Shown: positions 1 through 7,839, numbered from the stretch's first letter. The stretch is DNA of 42,681 bases from Gemmatimonadota bacterium (GCA_018672475.1 JABHFS010000205.1:1-42681); one strand, 5' to 3'. The notes: generated from the letters alone by a model not told the origin. A program made the numbers and translations.

Positions 1-9
1 AGTTGTGCC

Positions 10-129
10 ATGTCTGTACAGCAATCCATTCGCCACAATCTCGAGCAGTACAAGCAACAGGCCCAAAGCCTGCTCAAAGCCCATCAAGCTGGTGCGGACG
101 AGGCTGTTGCTCGCATTTGCCCCGCCTGA
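10..129 (+). pseudogene. N-terminal fragment of an ankyrin-repeat-type protein, truncated
   Basis: A 39-codon frame starts at ATG 10. It encodes a helical leader rich in Gln, Lys and Ala with the pattern QYKQQAQSLLKAHQAG followed by DEAVARI. From memory, this leader is typical of ankyrin-repeat proteins of sponge- and soil-associated bacteria, where it precedes the first repeat. The match stops at ARI. The next codons lie inside a perfect palindrome (109-148), and the frame ends at TGA 127-129 in the palindrome loop. No ankyrin repeats follow. I read this as a gene cut short at the palindrome. The window edge hides any ribosome binding site. The family call is from pattern memory and is moderate at best. 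Confidence 0.45.
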
Positions 130-148
130 ATGCGGGGCAAATGCGAGC
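109..148. repeat. Perfect 17-bp inverted repeat with 6-base loop
   Basis: Arms 109-125 and 132-148 are exact reverse complements (GCTCGCATTTGCCCCGC on the left), separated by the loop CTGAAT. No T-run follows on either strand, so a simple intrinsic terminator is unlikely. The element lies where similarity of the upstream frame to ankyrin-type leaders ends. It may be a small palindromic repeat of the REP/MITE kind. Confidence 0.85.
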
Positions 149-220
149 GGCGGCCCTGGGAACCAAAAAAATACGCGTAAGCGCACCCGCAAAAGGGCCG
201 TCCCCACCAAGGCAGCCACC

Positions 221-1033
221 CTACCTCGGCTTATAAAGCCGCGAGCCCTTATCTTCCCCCCGGTACTTAGGTGGCGTAATCACCGCTTGCTGCGCCTCCG
301 TCAGTTCGTTATAAAAATCCGGCGGCGCATAGGTCCCCAACCAAGACTCCCCCTGCACCCCGTGATTATAGCGCAAGATCACCGACCGCCGCTGATGTTT
401 GGCACGCCAAGGAATGGCCCCGTGCATCAACGTCTCGACAAATAACACCGCGTCGCCGGCTTTGGCCGGGATCTGCACAATCCGGTCCTGGTGCGCCTCA
501 TACAGCCGGATCGCATCCGGACAGGGGTAATTGGCCTTATGACTACCGGGCAGGCACGCGAAACCACCGTCCTCCGGCCCGACATCGGTCAACTGCACGG
601 CGATATTTGTCATACCGCAAAACATGCGACCGTTGCGGTAGAAGAAACCGCGCGAGCGGTCGAGTGGCTCGCCACCCTCGTGGAACCAAAACCCTTCGGC
701 CCCCTCGTCCATCGTGATGATGCTCAACCCCTCCAAACGAAAACCAGGCCCCAGCACCTCTTCGAGATAGGGAGCAAATTTATCGTGCGCGATCATCTGC
801 CGAAACGGATCGCAATGCGGCTTCTCCCACGTCAGCATGCCGCCTAGATCACCGCGCCCCTGCGTGCCTTTTAGCATTTCCGACTCGTGCGCCAGATCAT
901 TGGCGCGTATTCCGATCTGATCGGCATGGTGATCAATCGCCGCATTGGCCGCCGCCACCTCCTGCTGTGAGAGCGCGCCCCTGATCACTAAATAGCCATG
1001 TACTTCGAAGAGATACTTCTCCGTTTCGTCCAT
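221..1033 (-). CDS. PhyH-type Fe(II)/2-oxoglutarate oxygenase, atypical HxG motif
   Basis: This 270-residue protein belongs to the phytanoyl-CoA dioxygenase (PF05721) family. These cytoplasmic enzymes hydroxylate or otherwise oxidise small molecules using Fe(II), O2 and 2-oxoglutarate. The double-stranded beta-helix core is recognisable from the segment around H118, the GGF.CLPGSHK stretch (about 157-166), distal H204 in HGAIPWR, and R216 as the likely 2-oxoglutarate anchor. The proximal site reads H-E-G (118-120) instead of the usual H-x-D. The acidic iron ligand is therefore either missing or supplied by E122 or D125. The start is ATG 1033, with AGGAG eight bases upstream. The gene lies downstream of the aldolase/M19/isomerase set but is separated from it by a terminator-like hairpin. 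The substrate is unknown. Confidence 0.85.
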   Translation of the reverse strand: MDETEKYLFEVHGYLVIRGALSQQEVAAANAAIDHHADQIGIRANDLAHESEMLKGTQGRGDLGGMLTWEKPHCDPFRQMIAHDKFAPYLEEVLGPGFRLEGLSIITMDEGAEGFWFHEGGEPLDRSRGFFYRNGRMFCGMTNIAVQLTDVGPEDGGFACLPGSHKANYPCPDAIRLYEAHQDRIVQIPAKAGDAVLFVETLMHGAIPWRAKHQRRSVILRYNHGVQGESWLGTYAPPDFYNELTEAQQAVITPPKYRGEDKGSRLYKPR

Positions 1034-1060
1034 CGTTATTGCTCCTGCTTAGCCCGGGTA

Positions 1061-1107
1061 GAAAAAAACCGGCGGGTACGAAACATACACCAGCGCCGGT
1101 CTTCTTT
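1061..1107 (-). terminator. Probable intrinsic terminator after the isomerase gene
   Basis: On the minus strand, the arms ACCGGCG (1094-1100) and CGCCGGT (1068-1074) are perfect complements with a 19-base loop. They are followed by a run of T (complement of 1062-1068). The A-rich stretch before the stem can extend the pairing with the T-run. It lies between the isomerase stop (1147) and the PhyH start (1033), so it probably ends the upstream operon or attenuates PhyH. Confidence 0.6.
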
Positions 1108-1146
1108 TCATTTGCGGTTTATAAATCTATTAGCCCAATATGCCAG

Positions 1147-1932
1147 TCAGCCCAAGCCCTGTAAATACGCTAGGCTCACCTGCGCCGCTTCGCGGAATTC
1201 CGCCTTGCGGTAGACCTTAACCGAGGCGAAACCCCCATAATCAACAGCAGCAAGGGCAGCCAATACCCCCTGAAAATCAATATGCCCGCTGCCCAATATG
1301 CCACCGCTACTCTCGCACAAATGCACATGACCGAGCGCCGATCCGCAATCGTGGATCGGTTGTACTATAGACGTCTCCTCGATATTCATATGGATCGTAT
1401 CCACCATCGGCTTAAACGACGACACGCCGATGGCCGCAATCAACTGCCGCACTTCGCCCACCGAGTTATTGAACCCAACCTGCAAGTGATTGATCGGCTC
1501 GACGACCAATTCGACGCCCAGTTCCTGCGCGGCCCAACCGACCTCCCGCAAACCCGCCACAATCCGCTCGTTCGCAATTTCAACATTGGGCTCGTCCTTT
1601 GCCAAACCCTGCAACAGTCCGACGACCAGAATCGCGTTGAAACGACGAGCGATGGGCAGATAACTGCACAATCTTTCCACCGCTCCCGCGCGCCGCTCGG
1701 CATCCGCAACACTTAGGCACAAGCCCTCCTGATACGCCGCGCCCGTCAAAAAAGAAGGCACGAGCAACCCGCGCTCAGCGAGCAAAGGCTCAATCTCGTC
1801 CAGCCGAGCGAGACAATCCGGCGTCAGGTTGAGCTCGACGCCCTCATAGCCACAGGCCTTGATATAATCCAGATTCGCCGCCAGGTCGTCACCGATTGTC
1901 GAAAAATCGATCACCATATAACTATAGCGCAT
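1147..1932 (-). CDS. Sugar-phosphate isomerase/epimerase-like TIM barrel
   Basis: This 261-residue protein is of the xylose-isomerase-like AP_endonuc_2 family (PF01261), which includes isomerases and epimerases of sugars and keto-acids as well as inosose dehydratases. Visible family features are VVEPIN with candidate metal ligand E145, the pair D178/H181 in MVDTIHMN, and H204 in HVHLCES. ATG 1932 is chosen over an upstream in-frame start because GGAG lies seven bases before it and it leaves a 13-base gap after the M19-like gene. The last visible gene of its operon, it probably interconverts a sugar or sugar acid produced or used by the neighbouring aldolase. The exact reaction cannot be read from sequence. 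Confidence 0.82.
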   Translation of the reverse strand: MRYSYMVIDFSTIGDDLAANLDYIKACGYEGVELNLTPDCLARLDEIEPLLAERGLLVPSFLTGAAYQEGLCLSVADAERRAGAVERLCSYLPIARRFNAILVVGLLQGLAKDEPNVEIANERIVAGLREVGWAAQELGVELVVEPINHLQVGFNNSVGEVRQLIAAIGVSSFKPMVDTIHMNIEETSIVQPIHDCGSALGHVHLCESSGGILGSGHIDFQGVLAALAAVDYGGFASVKVYRKAEFREAAQVSLAYLQGLG

Positions 1933-1945
1933 CACAATACTCCAG

Positions 1946-2995
1946 TTAAGCGGGCAAAACCTCGCGCAGGACCCGCAGATAATTCCCGCCGCAGATCTTG
2001 CCCACATCCTGCTCGCTGAAACTTGCGTCCAACAAAGCCTCTACCACCCAGGGCAACACCGCGCTATTGAAGTGCGTGCCGATACCCACGCCGTCTATCC
2101 CCATTATATCAACTGCATATTGCACTTGCACCACGGTCTCCTGCAACTCGGCAGGTTCTACCCCCTGGTAGGGCGCATCACCCGCCGGACGGGTGATCGG
2201 TGGAGGAATGCCGAGTACTCCGCCGCGTTTAGCCAATGCCCGCATCACCTCGTCAGGCGCCGACCTGTCAACTCCAACCAAAGCCCGGGGATTGGAATGT
2301 GAATCGACCACCGGCACTTGCGAAACTTCTATGACATCGAGAGCGCAGGGATCATTGCTATGGGCTAGGTCGATCAGGATGCCGGCCTCATTCATCTCGC
2401 GGATCATGCGCACGCCCAACTCGGTCATCCGCCCCCCCGAACGGGTCTCGTTGGAGGCGTCCCAACCCAACTCGCGCGTCGCCTGGCCTATGGTGACCAT
2501 GCGCAGTCCAAGACGGGCAAACATCCGCAACACACCCGGCCCGTCACCGAACCAATCGCTGCGATTAGCGCCCATCAATACCGCGAGCTTACCCTCGGTC
2601 GCTGCCGTATCCAAGTCGCCAGCCGTCCGCACCAGCGTCACCTGTTCGGGATAAGCCTCGACATTGAGCAAGAAGCGATCGAGCACCCCCAATACCAGTT
2701 GCGTCGGGCTCTTGATAGCCAAGCTGAGGAACATATCCTCGCTGCCGCGCCCCGGACGCCATTCCGACGCCTCGCGCCACAATGGCGTGTAGTTCTCGTC
2801 GTAATACGCCGCCCCTCCCTTGCACATCACCACGCCGATGCCCCATTCTGCGAATTTGGGAAAGTCGCCACGGCACCCGCTCGCGTCTTTTTTACCCAGG
2901 TCGACATCATCGATCACAAAACGGGGGTGCGTCAGATTCAGTCCCAACATATCGCACAACGGATGCGACCAAACACGGCCAGAAGGTAATTTCAT
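1946..2995 (-). CDS. M19 (membrane dipeptidase-like) protein with altered metal site
   Basis: This 349-residue protein has the C-terminal signature of peptidase family M19 (renal dipeptidase): DLAHSND with H212, then VDSHSNPRAL with H233. M19 enzymes are binuclear zinc hydrolases of dipeptides or related amides. The N-terminal HxD zinc-ligand motif is not seen. The equivalent stretch reads CDMLGLNLTHPR (about 14-25). The usual bridging Glu appears replaced in VLMGANRSDW (about 139-148), and the GSDFDG loop reads GIGTHFN. The protein may have lost hydrolase activity or taken on a different chemistry. ATG 2995 is chosen because GGGGAG lies seven bases upstream. GTG 3010 and ATG 3001 are also in frame but poorly spaced. 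The gene begins 18 bases after the aldolase stop and is clearly in the same operon. Confidence 0.78.
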   Translation of the reverse strand: MKLPSGRVWSHPLCDMLGLNLTHPRFVIDDVDLGKKDASGCRGDFPKFAEWGIGVVMCKGGAAYYDENYTPLWREASEWRPGRGSEDMFLSLAIKSPTQLVLGVLDRFLLNVEAYPEQVTLVRTAGDLDTAATEGKLAVLMGANRSDWFGDGPGVLRMFARLGLRMVTIGQATRELGWDASNETRSGGRMTELGVRMIREMNEAGILIDLAHSNDPCALDVIEVSQVPVVDSHSNPRALVGVDRSAPDEVMRALAKRGGVLGIPPPITRPAGDAPYQGVEPAELQETVVQVQYAVDIMGIDGVGIGTHFNSAVLPWVVEALLDASFSEQDVGKICGGNYLRVLREVLPA

Positions 2996-3013
2996 ATGCA
3001 TGCTCCCCACCCC

Positions 3014-3790
3014 CTACTCGCCGAAGGCCCGGTCTAAGTCATCGCTGCAATCGGCCAACACCTTGGCCAGGGCGAAATCGCCGCCATAGGCCAGCAGTTG
3101 TGCCCCTTGTGCGCGCAAAGCGGCCAGCGCCTCGGGGGTGCCCGCGGGCATGCCCCAGGCCTTGCCGTGTTTTTGCGCCGCTTCCGCGACCCGGGCGATG
3201 GCCTGGTCGAGGTCGGCGTTGCCACCGGCCTGGCCGAGCCGCAACCCCAGATCCGCCGGACCGACCAAAAGCCCATCGACCCCGTCGACCGCCGCGATCT
3301 CGTCAACATTGGCCAAGGCCCCGGGGGTTTCGATCTGTAAAACGATAAACGTCTCGCGGTTGGCATCGTCGATATAGGTGCTGCCCTCGTGCCATACGTC
3401 GAGACCGAAATCCCCATCCAAACCCGCCCCGTCTAACCCGCGGTTACCCAAAGGCGGGTATTTCACCGCTTCGACGATCTCGCGGGCGAGGCCCGCATCA
3501 GATACCAGCGGCATCATCAGCCCCGTCGCCCCGTCTTCGAGATAGCGGTAAAGGCGGGTGCGTTCGAGCGTCGGTGCCCGAACCATGCAATCGATATCGT
3601 GGGCGTGGCACATGGCCAAAAGCCCTTGGATCTCGCGCTGATCCATCGCCCGGTGCTCCAAATCGAGCCAGATGGCGTCATAGCCGTTGTGCGCGGCGTA
3701 GCGCACGAAAAACGGCAGATAATGCCCCAGGCCACAAATACGGACACCACGGCCCGCGCGAATTTTATCCAAAACTTTACTCTTCCTCAT
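3014..3790 (-). CDS. HpcH/HpaI family class II aldolase
   Basis: This 258-residue protein is of the HpcH/HpaI aldolase/citrate lyase family (PF03328). These metal-dependent enzymes reversibly cleave 2-keto-3-deoxy sugar acids or 4-hydroxy-2-ketoacids to pyruvate plus an aldehyde. Family landmarks are all visible: LDLEH with catalytic H46, VRAP with R71, YPPLGNRG (111-118), IETPGA with metal ligand E154, and GPADLGL with metal ligand D180. Length is normal for the family. The start is ATG 3790, preceded by AGAGGG; an upstream TTG is less likely. It is the first gene of a minus-strand operon with the M19-like protein and an isomerase. It faces a region carrying a long nested dyad (3858-3913). 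It probably performs the final carbon-carbon cleavage of a sugar-acid pathway. Confidence 0.9.
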   Translation of the reverse strand: MRKSKVLDKIRAGRGVRICGLGHYLPFFVRYAAHNGYDAIWLDLEHRAMDQREIQGLLAMCHAHDIDCMVRAPTLERTRLYRYLEDGATGLMMPLVSDAGLAREIVEAVKYPPLGNRGLDGAGLDGDFGLDVWHEGSTYIDDANRETFIVLQIETPGALANVDEIAAVDGVDGLLVGPADLGLRLGQAGGNADLDQAIARVAEAAQKHGKAWGMPAGTPEALAALRAQGAQLLAYGGDFALAKVLADCSDDLDRAFGE

Positions 3791-3857
3791 GTGCCCTCTT
3801 TTTTGACAAAAAATCAATATGTCGTTCAGTGCCTTAAGCTACCCATAAGTTGTATCT

Positions 3858-3913
3858 TTCGCGCAAGCATACCACTTGACGATTCGCCCGTCAAGTCGGT
3901 CTGCTTGCGCGAA
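3858..3913. repeat. 56-bp nested inverted repeat upstream of the aldolase operon
   Basis: The outer arms TTCGCGCAAGCA (3858-3869) and TGCTTGCGCGAA (3902-3913) are perfect complements. The inner arms ACTTGACG (3874-3881) and CGTCAAGT (3889-3896) are also perfect, around a 7-base loop. It lies between the divergent aldolase gene (starting at 3790) and a truncated response-regulator frame (3942). It could be a regulator-binding site or a palindromic repeat that marks a gene truncation. Confidence 0.75.
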
Positions 3914-3941
3914 GGAATCGTTACCCACTCGACCAGACACT

Positions 3942-4253
3942 ATGAAAAAGCACATCCTGGTCATCGACGACGAAGCGTTCATCAGCCAGCTATTGGCCTC
4001 GCCCTTGGCGCTGAGCTGCTACAAAGTATCGATCGCCCTGTCCGGCCAAGATCGCAACGAACACCCGTGCAAAACCTGCGCATCGACAACGGCGCCGATG
4101 TCCCGTCCCGAGCAGAGAGAATCCTTCCCTGAATCCCTCCTGCAATACCCGTTAAACAATTGCTATTCCCGCCTCGACAACTTTCCGGCAAGTCACCGGC
4201 CCCAACATGCTGTACACAAATTTGACGCCGGAAAGCACTGTTGCCTAAGTTAA
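3942..4253 (+). pseudogene. Response-regulator receiver-domain remnant
   Basis: From ATG 3942 the translation begins MKKHILVIDDEAFISQLLAS and continues with YKVSIALSGQD. This is the classical first beta strand, the acidic DDE pocket and helix 1 of a two-component receiver domain (PF00072). After about 37 residues the similarity ends abruptly. There is no phosphoacceptor Asp segment, no conserved Thr/Ser or Lys, and no output domain. The rest of the frame to 4253 looks non-coding, with many Pro, Cys and Ser residues. I interpret it as a 5' remnant of a decayed gene next to a long palindrome. It is unlikely to be functional. Confidence 0.55.
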
Positions 4254-4295
4254 CTCGCATCGCTCGAATCTTTAACCGCTCACTTCGGAGGCCCC

Positions 4296-5198
4296 GTGCA
4301 GTATCGACGCTTTGGCAAAACGAATTGGCAGATCAGTGAAATATCGCTCGGTGGGTCCTGGTTTTACGGCCGGCCCGAATACGGCTTGCTGCCCGTGGCC
4401 CACGGGGTTGGCATGGTCGAACGAGCCCTTGAACTCGGCATCAACTACTTCGACACCGCCCCGCTCTACGGCCAGGGACGCAGCGAAAAGGTGCTCGGCC
4501 ATGCGCTCAAAGGCGTGACCGAACCCTATTATCTCGCAACCAAAGTCGGTTATTTCCCCAGCCCCTACGATTACACCCGCGACACCGTCTGGCGCGGTTT
4601 CGAGGCCAGCCTGCAACGTTTGCAACGCGACTCCGTCGACCTGGTGCAAATCCACGAGGCCGAACAGGCCGGCTGGGACGGCATCTTCGGCAAGGGGCGC
4701 ACCCTCGAAGCCCTGCTCGAAATGCAAGAGCAAGGCCTGGTCAAACACATCGGCCTCACCGGTTCGGATCTCGAACTGATGCGCGACGTACTCAAGGAAT
4801 CGGACGCCTTCGTCTCGGTGATCACCTTCCTCAAATACGATCTGTTGGTCCAGACGGCTAAAGAAGTGCTGATACCAACCGCCACCGAACGCGACGTCGC
4901 CGTCATATTGGCCTCGCCGTTGCACTTCGGCCTGCTCGGCTCCAAACGCGACGCGTGGATGAAATCCGGCCGTTTCGCCGATCTCTACCCCAAGCTCGAT
5001 AAGGTCGAGGCCCTGCTAGCCGACGAACCTGGAGACATGCCCGATACCGGCCTGCGCTACCTGCTCTCCGACCCGCAGGTCTCGATGATCCTCACTGGCG
5101 CCGCCAATACAACAGAACTTGAAACCTCGACCGCCGTTTCCGACGGTCGCCATCTATCTCCCGAACTTATCGCCCGCATCAACGCGATACCCTCTTAA
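4296..5198 (+). CDS. Aldo/keto reductase
   Basis: This 300-residue cytoplasmic NAD(P)H-dependent oxidoreductase is of the aldo/keto reductase superfamily (PF00248). The catalytic tetrad is visible: D53 and Y58 in FDTAPLYGQGRSE, K83 in ATKVGY, and H120 in VQIHE. The N-terminus (YRRFGKTNWQISEISLGGSW) resembles the L-fucose/D-arabinose dehydrogenase-like AKR branch, so a sugar lactone-forming dehydrogenase role is plausible but unproven. Translation probably starts at GTG 4296 with GGAGG four bases upstream. The next gene starts 12 bases after the stop, so the two form an operon with a Gfo/Idh oxidoreductase. That pairing fits successive redox steps on one sugar. Confidence 0.9.
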   Translation: MQYRRFGKTNWQISEISLGGSWFYGRPEYGLLPVAHGVGMVERALELGINYFDTAPLYGQGRSEKVLGHALKGVTEPYYLATKVGYFPSPYDYTRDTVWRGFEASLQRLQRDSVDLVQIHEAEQAGWDGIFGKGRTLEALLEMQEQGLVKHIGLTGSDLELMRDVLKESDAFVSVITFLKYDLLVQTAKEVLIPTATERDVAVILASPLHFGLLGSKRDAWMKSGRFADLYPKLDKVEALLADEPGDMPDTGLRYLLSDPQVSMILTGAANTTELETSTAVSDGRHLSPELIARINAIPS

Positions 5199-5210
5199 AA
5201 GGAATACCCT

Positions 5211-6239
5211 ATGCCCCCCATCCGCGTCGGCTGTATCGGCCTCGGCTTCATCTCTGAACACGCGCATTTGCCCGCCCTCGCCGCCCTCGCCGAGGAAGGC
5301 AAGATCGTCTTCCAGGCCTTTTGCGACATGAGCGAAGAGACCCTAAAGGCACAAGCCGCCATCTACAAACCACAGGCCACCTATACCAACCACCACGAGA
5401 TGTTCGACAAGGAAGAACTGGATGCGGTTTATCTGTGCATCCCACCCGCGGTGCACAGCGACGAACTGTTGATCGCCGCCGACAAAGACATCGCCCTCTT
5501 CGTCGAAAAACCGCAGACCCTCGACCTCGCGCAGGCCGCCGAGTTCAACGCCGCCATCGAAAAAGCCGGCATTGTCACGCAAGTAGGCTATGTCTACCGA
5601 TACGAGCCCTCTTCCGAACCGACGCGCGAATTGATCCTACAACGCACCCCGCGCCACGCGCAGATTCAAAACTTCTACAGCGGCCAGCCGATCCGCTACT
5701 GGACCAGTCGCTACGAATTGTGCGGCGGTTCCTTCGTCGAAAACACCATTCACAGCGTCGACCTCTTGCGCTACTTCCTCGGCGATATCGACGCGGTCTC
5801 CGCCTTCTACGTCGAGTCGCTGCCCGAGGAGCGCATCGAGCCGATGAACCTACCGCACGTCTACAATGTCAATTACCGCTTCAAAGAACGCCTCACCGCC
5901 AATGCCAGCGTCTCGCGCGTGATGAGCAATGTGCCCTACTCCAAACGCGAGATCCTCGTAATCAGCGACGACTCGATTATCGAATGGACTCCTACCAAGG
6001 TCACGGAAAACGGTGAAGTCGTATGGGAAGGGGAAACCCAGGCCAGAGGCGCCTTTTTCTCCCAAACCCGTGCCTTTATCGAAGCGGTGCAAGCCGGTGA
6101 CCCGAGCATGCCGCGCAGCCCCTATGTGCCTTCGATCAATAGCCTCGCCGCTGTCTTAGGTGCCAATACATCCGCCGAAAACGGCGGCCAACTGCTCCTG
6201 CTCGACGACCTCGTCGCCGGCACCGGCACCGGAAAATAA
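5211..6239 (+). CDS. Gfo/Idh/MocA family oxidoreductase
   Basis: This 342-residue NAD(P)-dependent dehydrogenase is of the Gfo/Idh/MocA family (PF01408 N-terminal Rossmann domain plus a C-terminal alpha/beta domain). The cofactor motif is GCIGLGFISEHAH (about 7-19), and the catalytic lysine is K100 in FVEKPQTL. The C-terminal domain has GGSFVENTIHSVDLLRYFLG, with the usual His/Asp pair for substrate contact. The start is ATG 5211 with AAGGA upstream. It is cotranscribed with the aldo/keto reductase. The family oxidises or reduces ring hydroxyls of sugars and inositols; the specific substrate is not evident. It converges on the PIG-L gene. Confidence 0.92.
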   Translation: MPPIRVGCIGLGFISEHAHLPALAALAEEGKIVFQAFCDMSEETLKAQAAIYKPQATYTNHHEMFDKEELDAVYLCIPPAVHSDELLIAADKDIALFVEKPQTLDLAQAAEFNAAIEKAGIVTQVGYVYRYEPSSEPTRELILQRTPRHAQIQNFYSGQPIRYWTSRYELCGGSFVENTIHSVDLLRYFLGDIDAVSAFYVESLPEERIEPMNLPHVYNVNYRFKERLTANASVSRVMSNVPYSKREILVISDDSIIEWTPTKVTENGEVVWEGETQARGAFFSQTRAFIEAVQAGDPSMPRSPYVPSINSLAAVLGANTSAENGGQLLLLDDLVAGTGTGK

Positions 6240-6319
6240 CGCGCGCGCCAGGCTAGTTATTGCGCAATAAATAAGCCCATATTCCGTTTTGACGAAGTTG
6301 ATTTTCGTTTTTGTCTTAC

Positions 6320-7183
6320 TCAATCCGTGCGAATCTTAAACGACTGCACTGCGATCTGCTCGTGGTCCGATGCCCGCGCCCACTTCAGCGCATACTCCGT
6401 CAACGGCAGATGATAATGCGTCTCGGCCTTAGCCTTAATAAACCCTTCGGCATAGGCACACCCACCGGCTAGACCAAACGCCCCGTCACTGGTCTCGATC
6501 CGCTTGCGCGCATAAGCCCCGCCATACCCTTGGCTTTCCAGGCAATCCAACGACGCCAGCTTTTTCTTAACAACATCCGTGATATCGATAAAGACATCAT
6601 TATAATAGCCGCCCTCCGAGTCCCAGACGCTATTGGGCACGGCCGCCGCCCCTGTGCCAAAATAAAAGACCTGCGCGACCTTGTGCGGCGGTTGGCTGTC
6701 CCCTGGATCAACAGCGGCAGCCAACGACATCGCCGCCGTGGCGATCTGGCCGCAGACCGCATGCGGGTTGGTCTGGCCATCACCCTCCTTGGGAAAATGC
6801 GTCAACACGACATCGGGTTTCAGCTCGCGTACAAGCCTAGCCAGTCGCCGCACAATTGCTTCGCTCACCAACAACACCGCGTCGTCTGCGCCAAAAAAAT
6901 GCAGATCCTCGACGCCCAAGATCCCGCAGGCCCGACGCACCTCGTCCGCTTTGACATCGGCCCGTTCCTGCATCAATGATTCCAGTGCTTCCCCTTCAGG
7001 TACTTCATCGCTATGAAACATTTCATCGCTGAGCACCTTGTCGTGCACCCTCGCCCCATGTGTCAGCACCACACAACCGACCCAGTCGCCACGCGCGACG
7101 TGGTGGGCCATAGTGCCGCCAGACTGGTCAAAAATATCGGCTGGGTGTGCGCCAATCGACAACAAGCGCAGTTTCTCGCTCAT
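6320..7183 (-). CDS. PIG-L (LmbE-like) family deacetylase with altered active site
   Basis: This 287-residue protein is of the PIG-L/LmbE family (PF02585), zinc N-deacetylases of N-acetylglucosaminyl and related conjugates. The family signature AHPDDxE reads AHPADIFD here: H13 and D16 (zinc ligands) are kept, but the general-base Asp position is A15. The distal motif HPDH reads TNPH, keeping one His. The rest of the fold is intact, including VLTHFPKEGDGQTNP, FFGADDAV and FYFGTGAA. It probably belongs to a distinct subfamily with another base or another reaction. ATG 7183 is chosen because GGAGG lies five bases upstream. The gene stands alone, convergent with the oxidoreductase at 5211-6239. 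Confidence 0.85.
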   Translation of the reverse strand: MSEKLRLLSIGAHPADIFDQSGGTMAHHVARGDWVGCVVLTHGARVHDKVLSDEMFHSDEVPEGEALESLMQERADVKADEVRRACGILGVEDLHFFGADDAVLLVSEAIVRRLARLVRELKPDVVLTHFPKEGDGQTNPHAVCGQIATAAMSLAAAVDPGDSQPPHKVAQVFYFGTGAAAVPNSVWDSEGGYYNDVFIDITDVVKKKLASLDCLESQGYGGAYARKRIETSDGAFGLAGGCAYAEGFIKAKAETHYHLPLTEYALKWARASDHEQIAVQSFKIRTD

Positions 7184-7403
7184 CTCCACCTCCTATATGG
7201 TTTCGTCTGCGGCACAATATAGCGAGTTTCCACACGCCCGAAAAGTATCTTTATCGCCATAATCAATACTCGCATATTAACTGAGATATGACGAAACAAC
7301 CGATAGCGAACGGTCGCGACTTTGCTCGTCCAGTGTAAACCTCGTATACTGACCCCAACGTAAAAAATACCTTGTCAGTCATGCAGCGAACGGACAATCC
7401 TCC

Positions 7404-7839
7404 ATGCGCATCGGTATAATCGGCGCCGGCATCTTCGGCTTGGCCTCCGCCTTGACATTGCGCGGGCGCGGCCACGAGGCCTGCCTCTTCGAGAGGGCAC
7501 CATCCCCTGCGAGCGCGCGTCCTCCACCGACCTGTCTAAAATAATCCGCCGCACCCATTACGACGGAGCCTACCTCGAACTGCTCGAAAGAGCCGCCGAG
7601 CAATGGCAAGCCTGGCACCATCAGCTCAGCGGCGCGATCTATTATCAGACCGGCAAACTCGATATCTTACAGAGTTTCACCAAGGACGACCGGCACTATC
7701 AACGTTGGCAACTACTCGGCGAAAGGAAATCCGGCTTGCAACTGCTCACACCAGCCGAGGCCGGCCGCCGGTTGCGGCAGCGGGCACGGGTTTCAAATTC
7801 GGTGGATCGATCGGCCCGGTCGTCGCCGACACCCTATGA
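7404..7839 (+). pseudogene. Broken FAD-dependent amine oxidase (sarcosine oxidase-like)
   Basis: From ATG 7404 the frame encodes a dinucleotide-binding start, MRIGIIGAGIFGLASALTLR, typical of the DAO family (PF01266). Around 7495-7497 the frame is lost. Adding one G to the G-run there would join it to ERASSTDLSKIIRRTHYDGAY and downstream residues, a well-known segment of monomeric sarcosine and N-methyltryptophan oxidases. In a third frame near 7785-7839 comes GFKFGGSIGPVVADTL, the C-terminal FAD-contact segment. The middle of the protein (about 200 residues) is missing between these parts. The gene therefore has both a frameshift and an internal deletion and is dead. It sits next to another relic. 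Confidence 0.8.

Noticed and set aside
4272..4925. A 217-codon minus-strand frame
   Set aside because: It is antisense to the aldo/keto reductase with its full catalytic tetrad. No family features were seen.
6257..6270. Palindrome TTATTGCGCAATAA between convergent genes
   Set aside because: It is short and AT-rich with no loop or T-run. It can occur by chance and is too weak to call a terminator.
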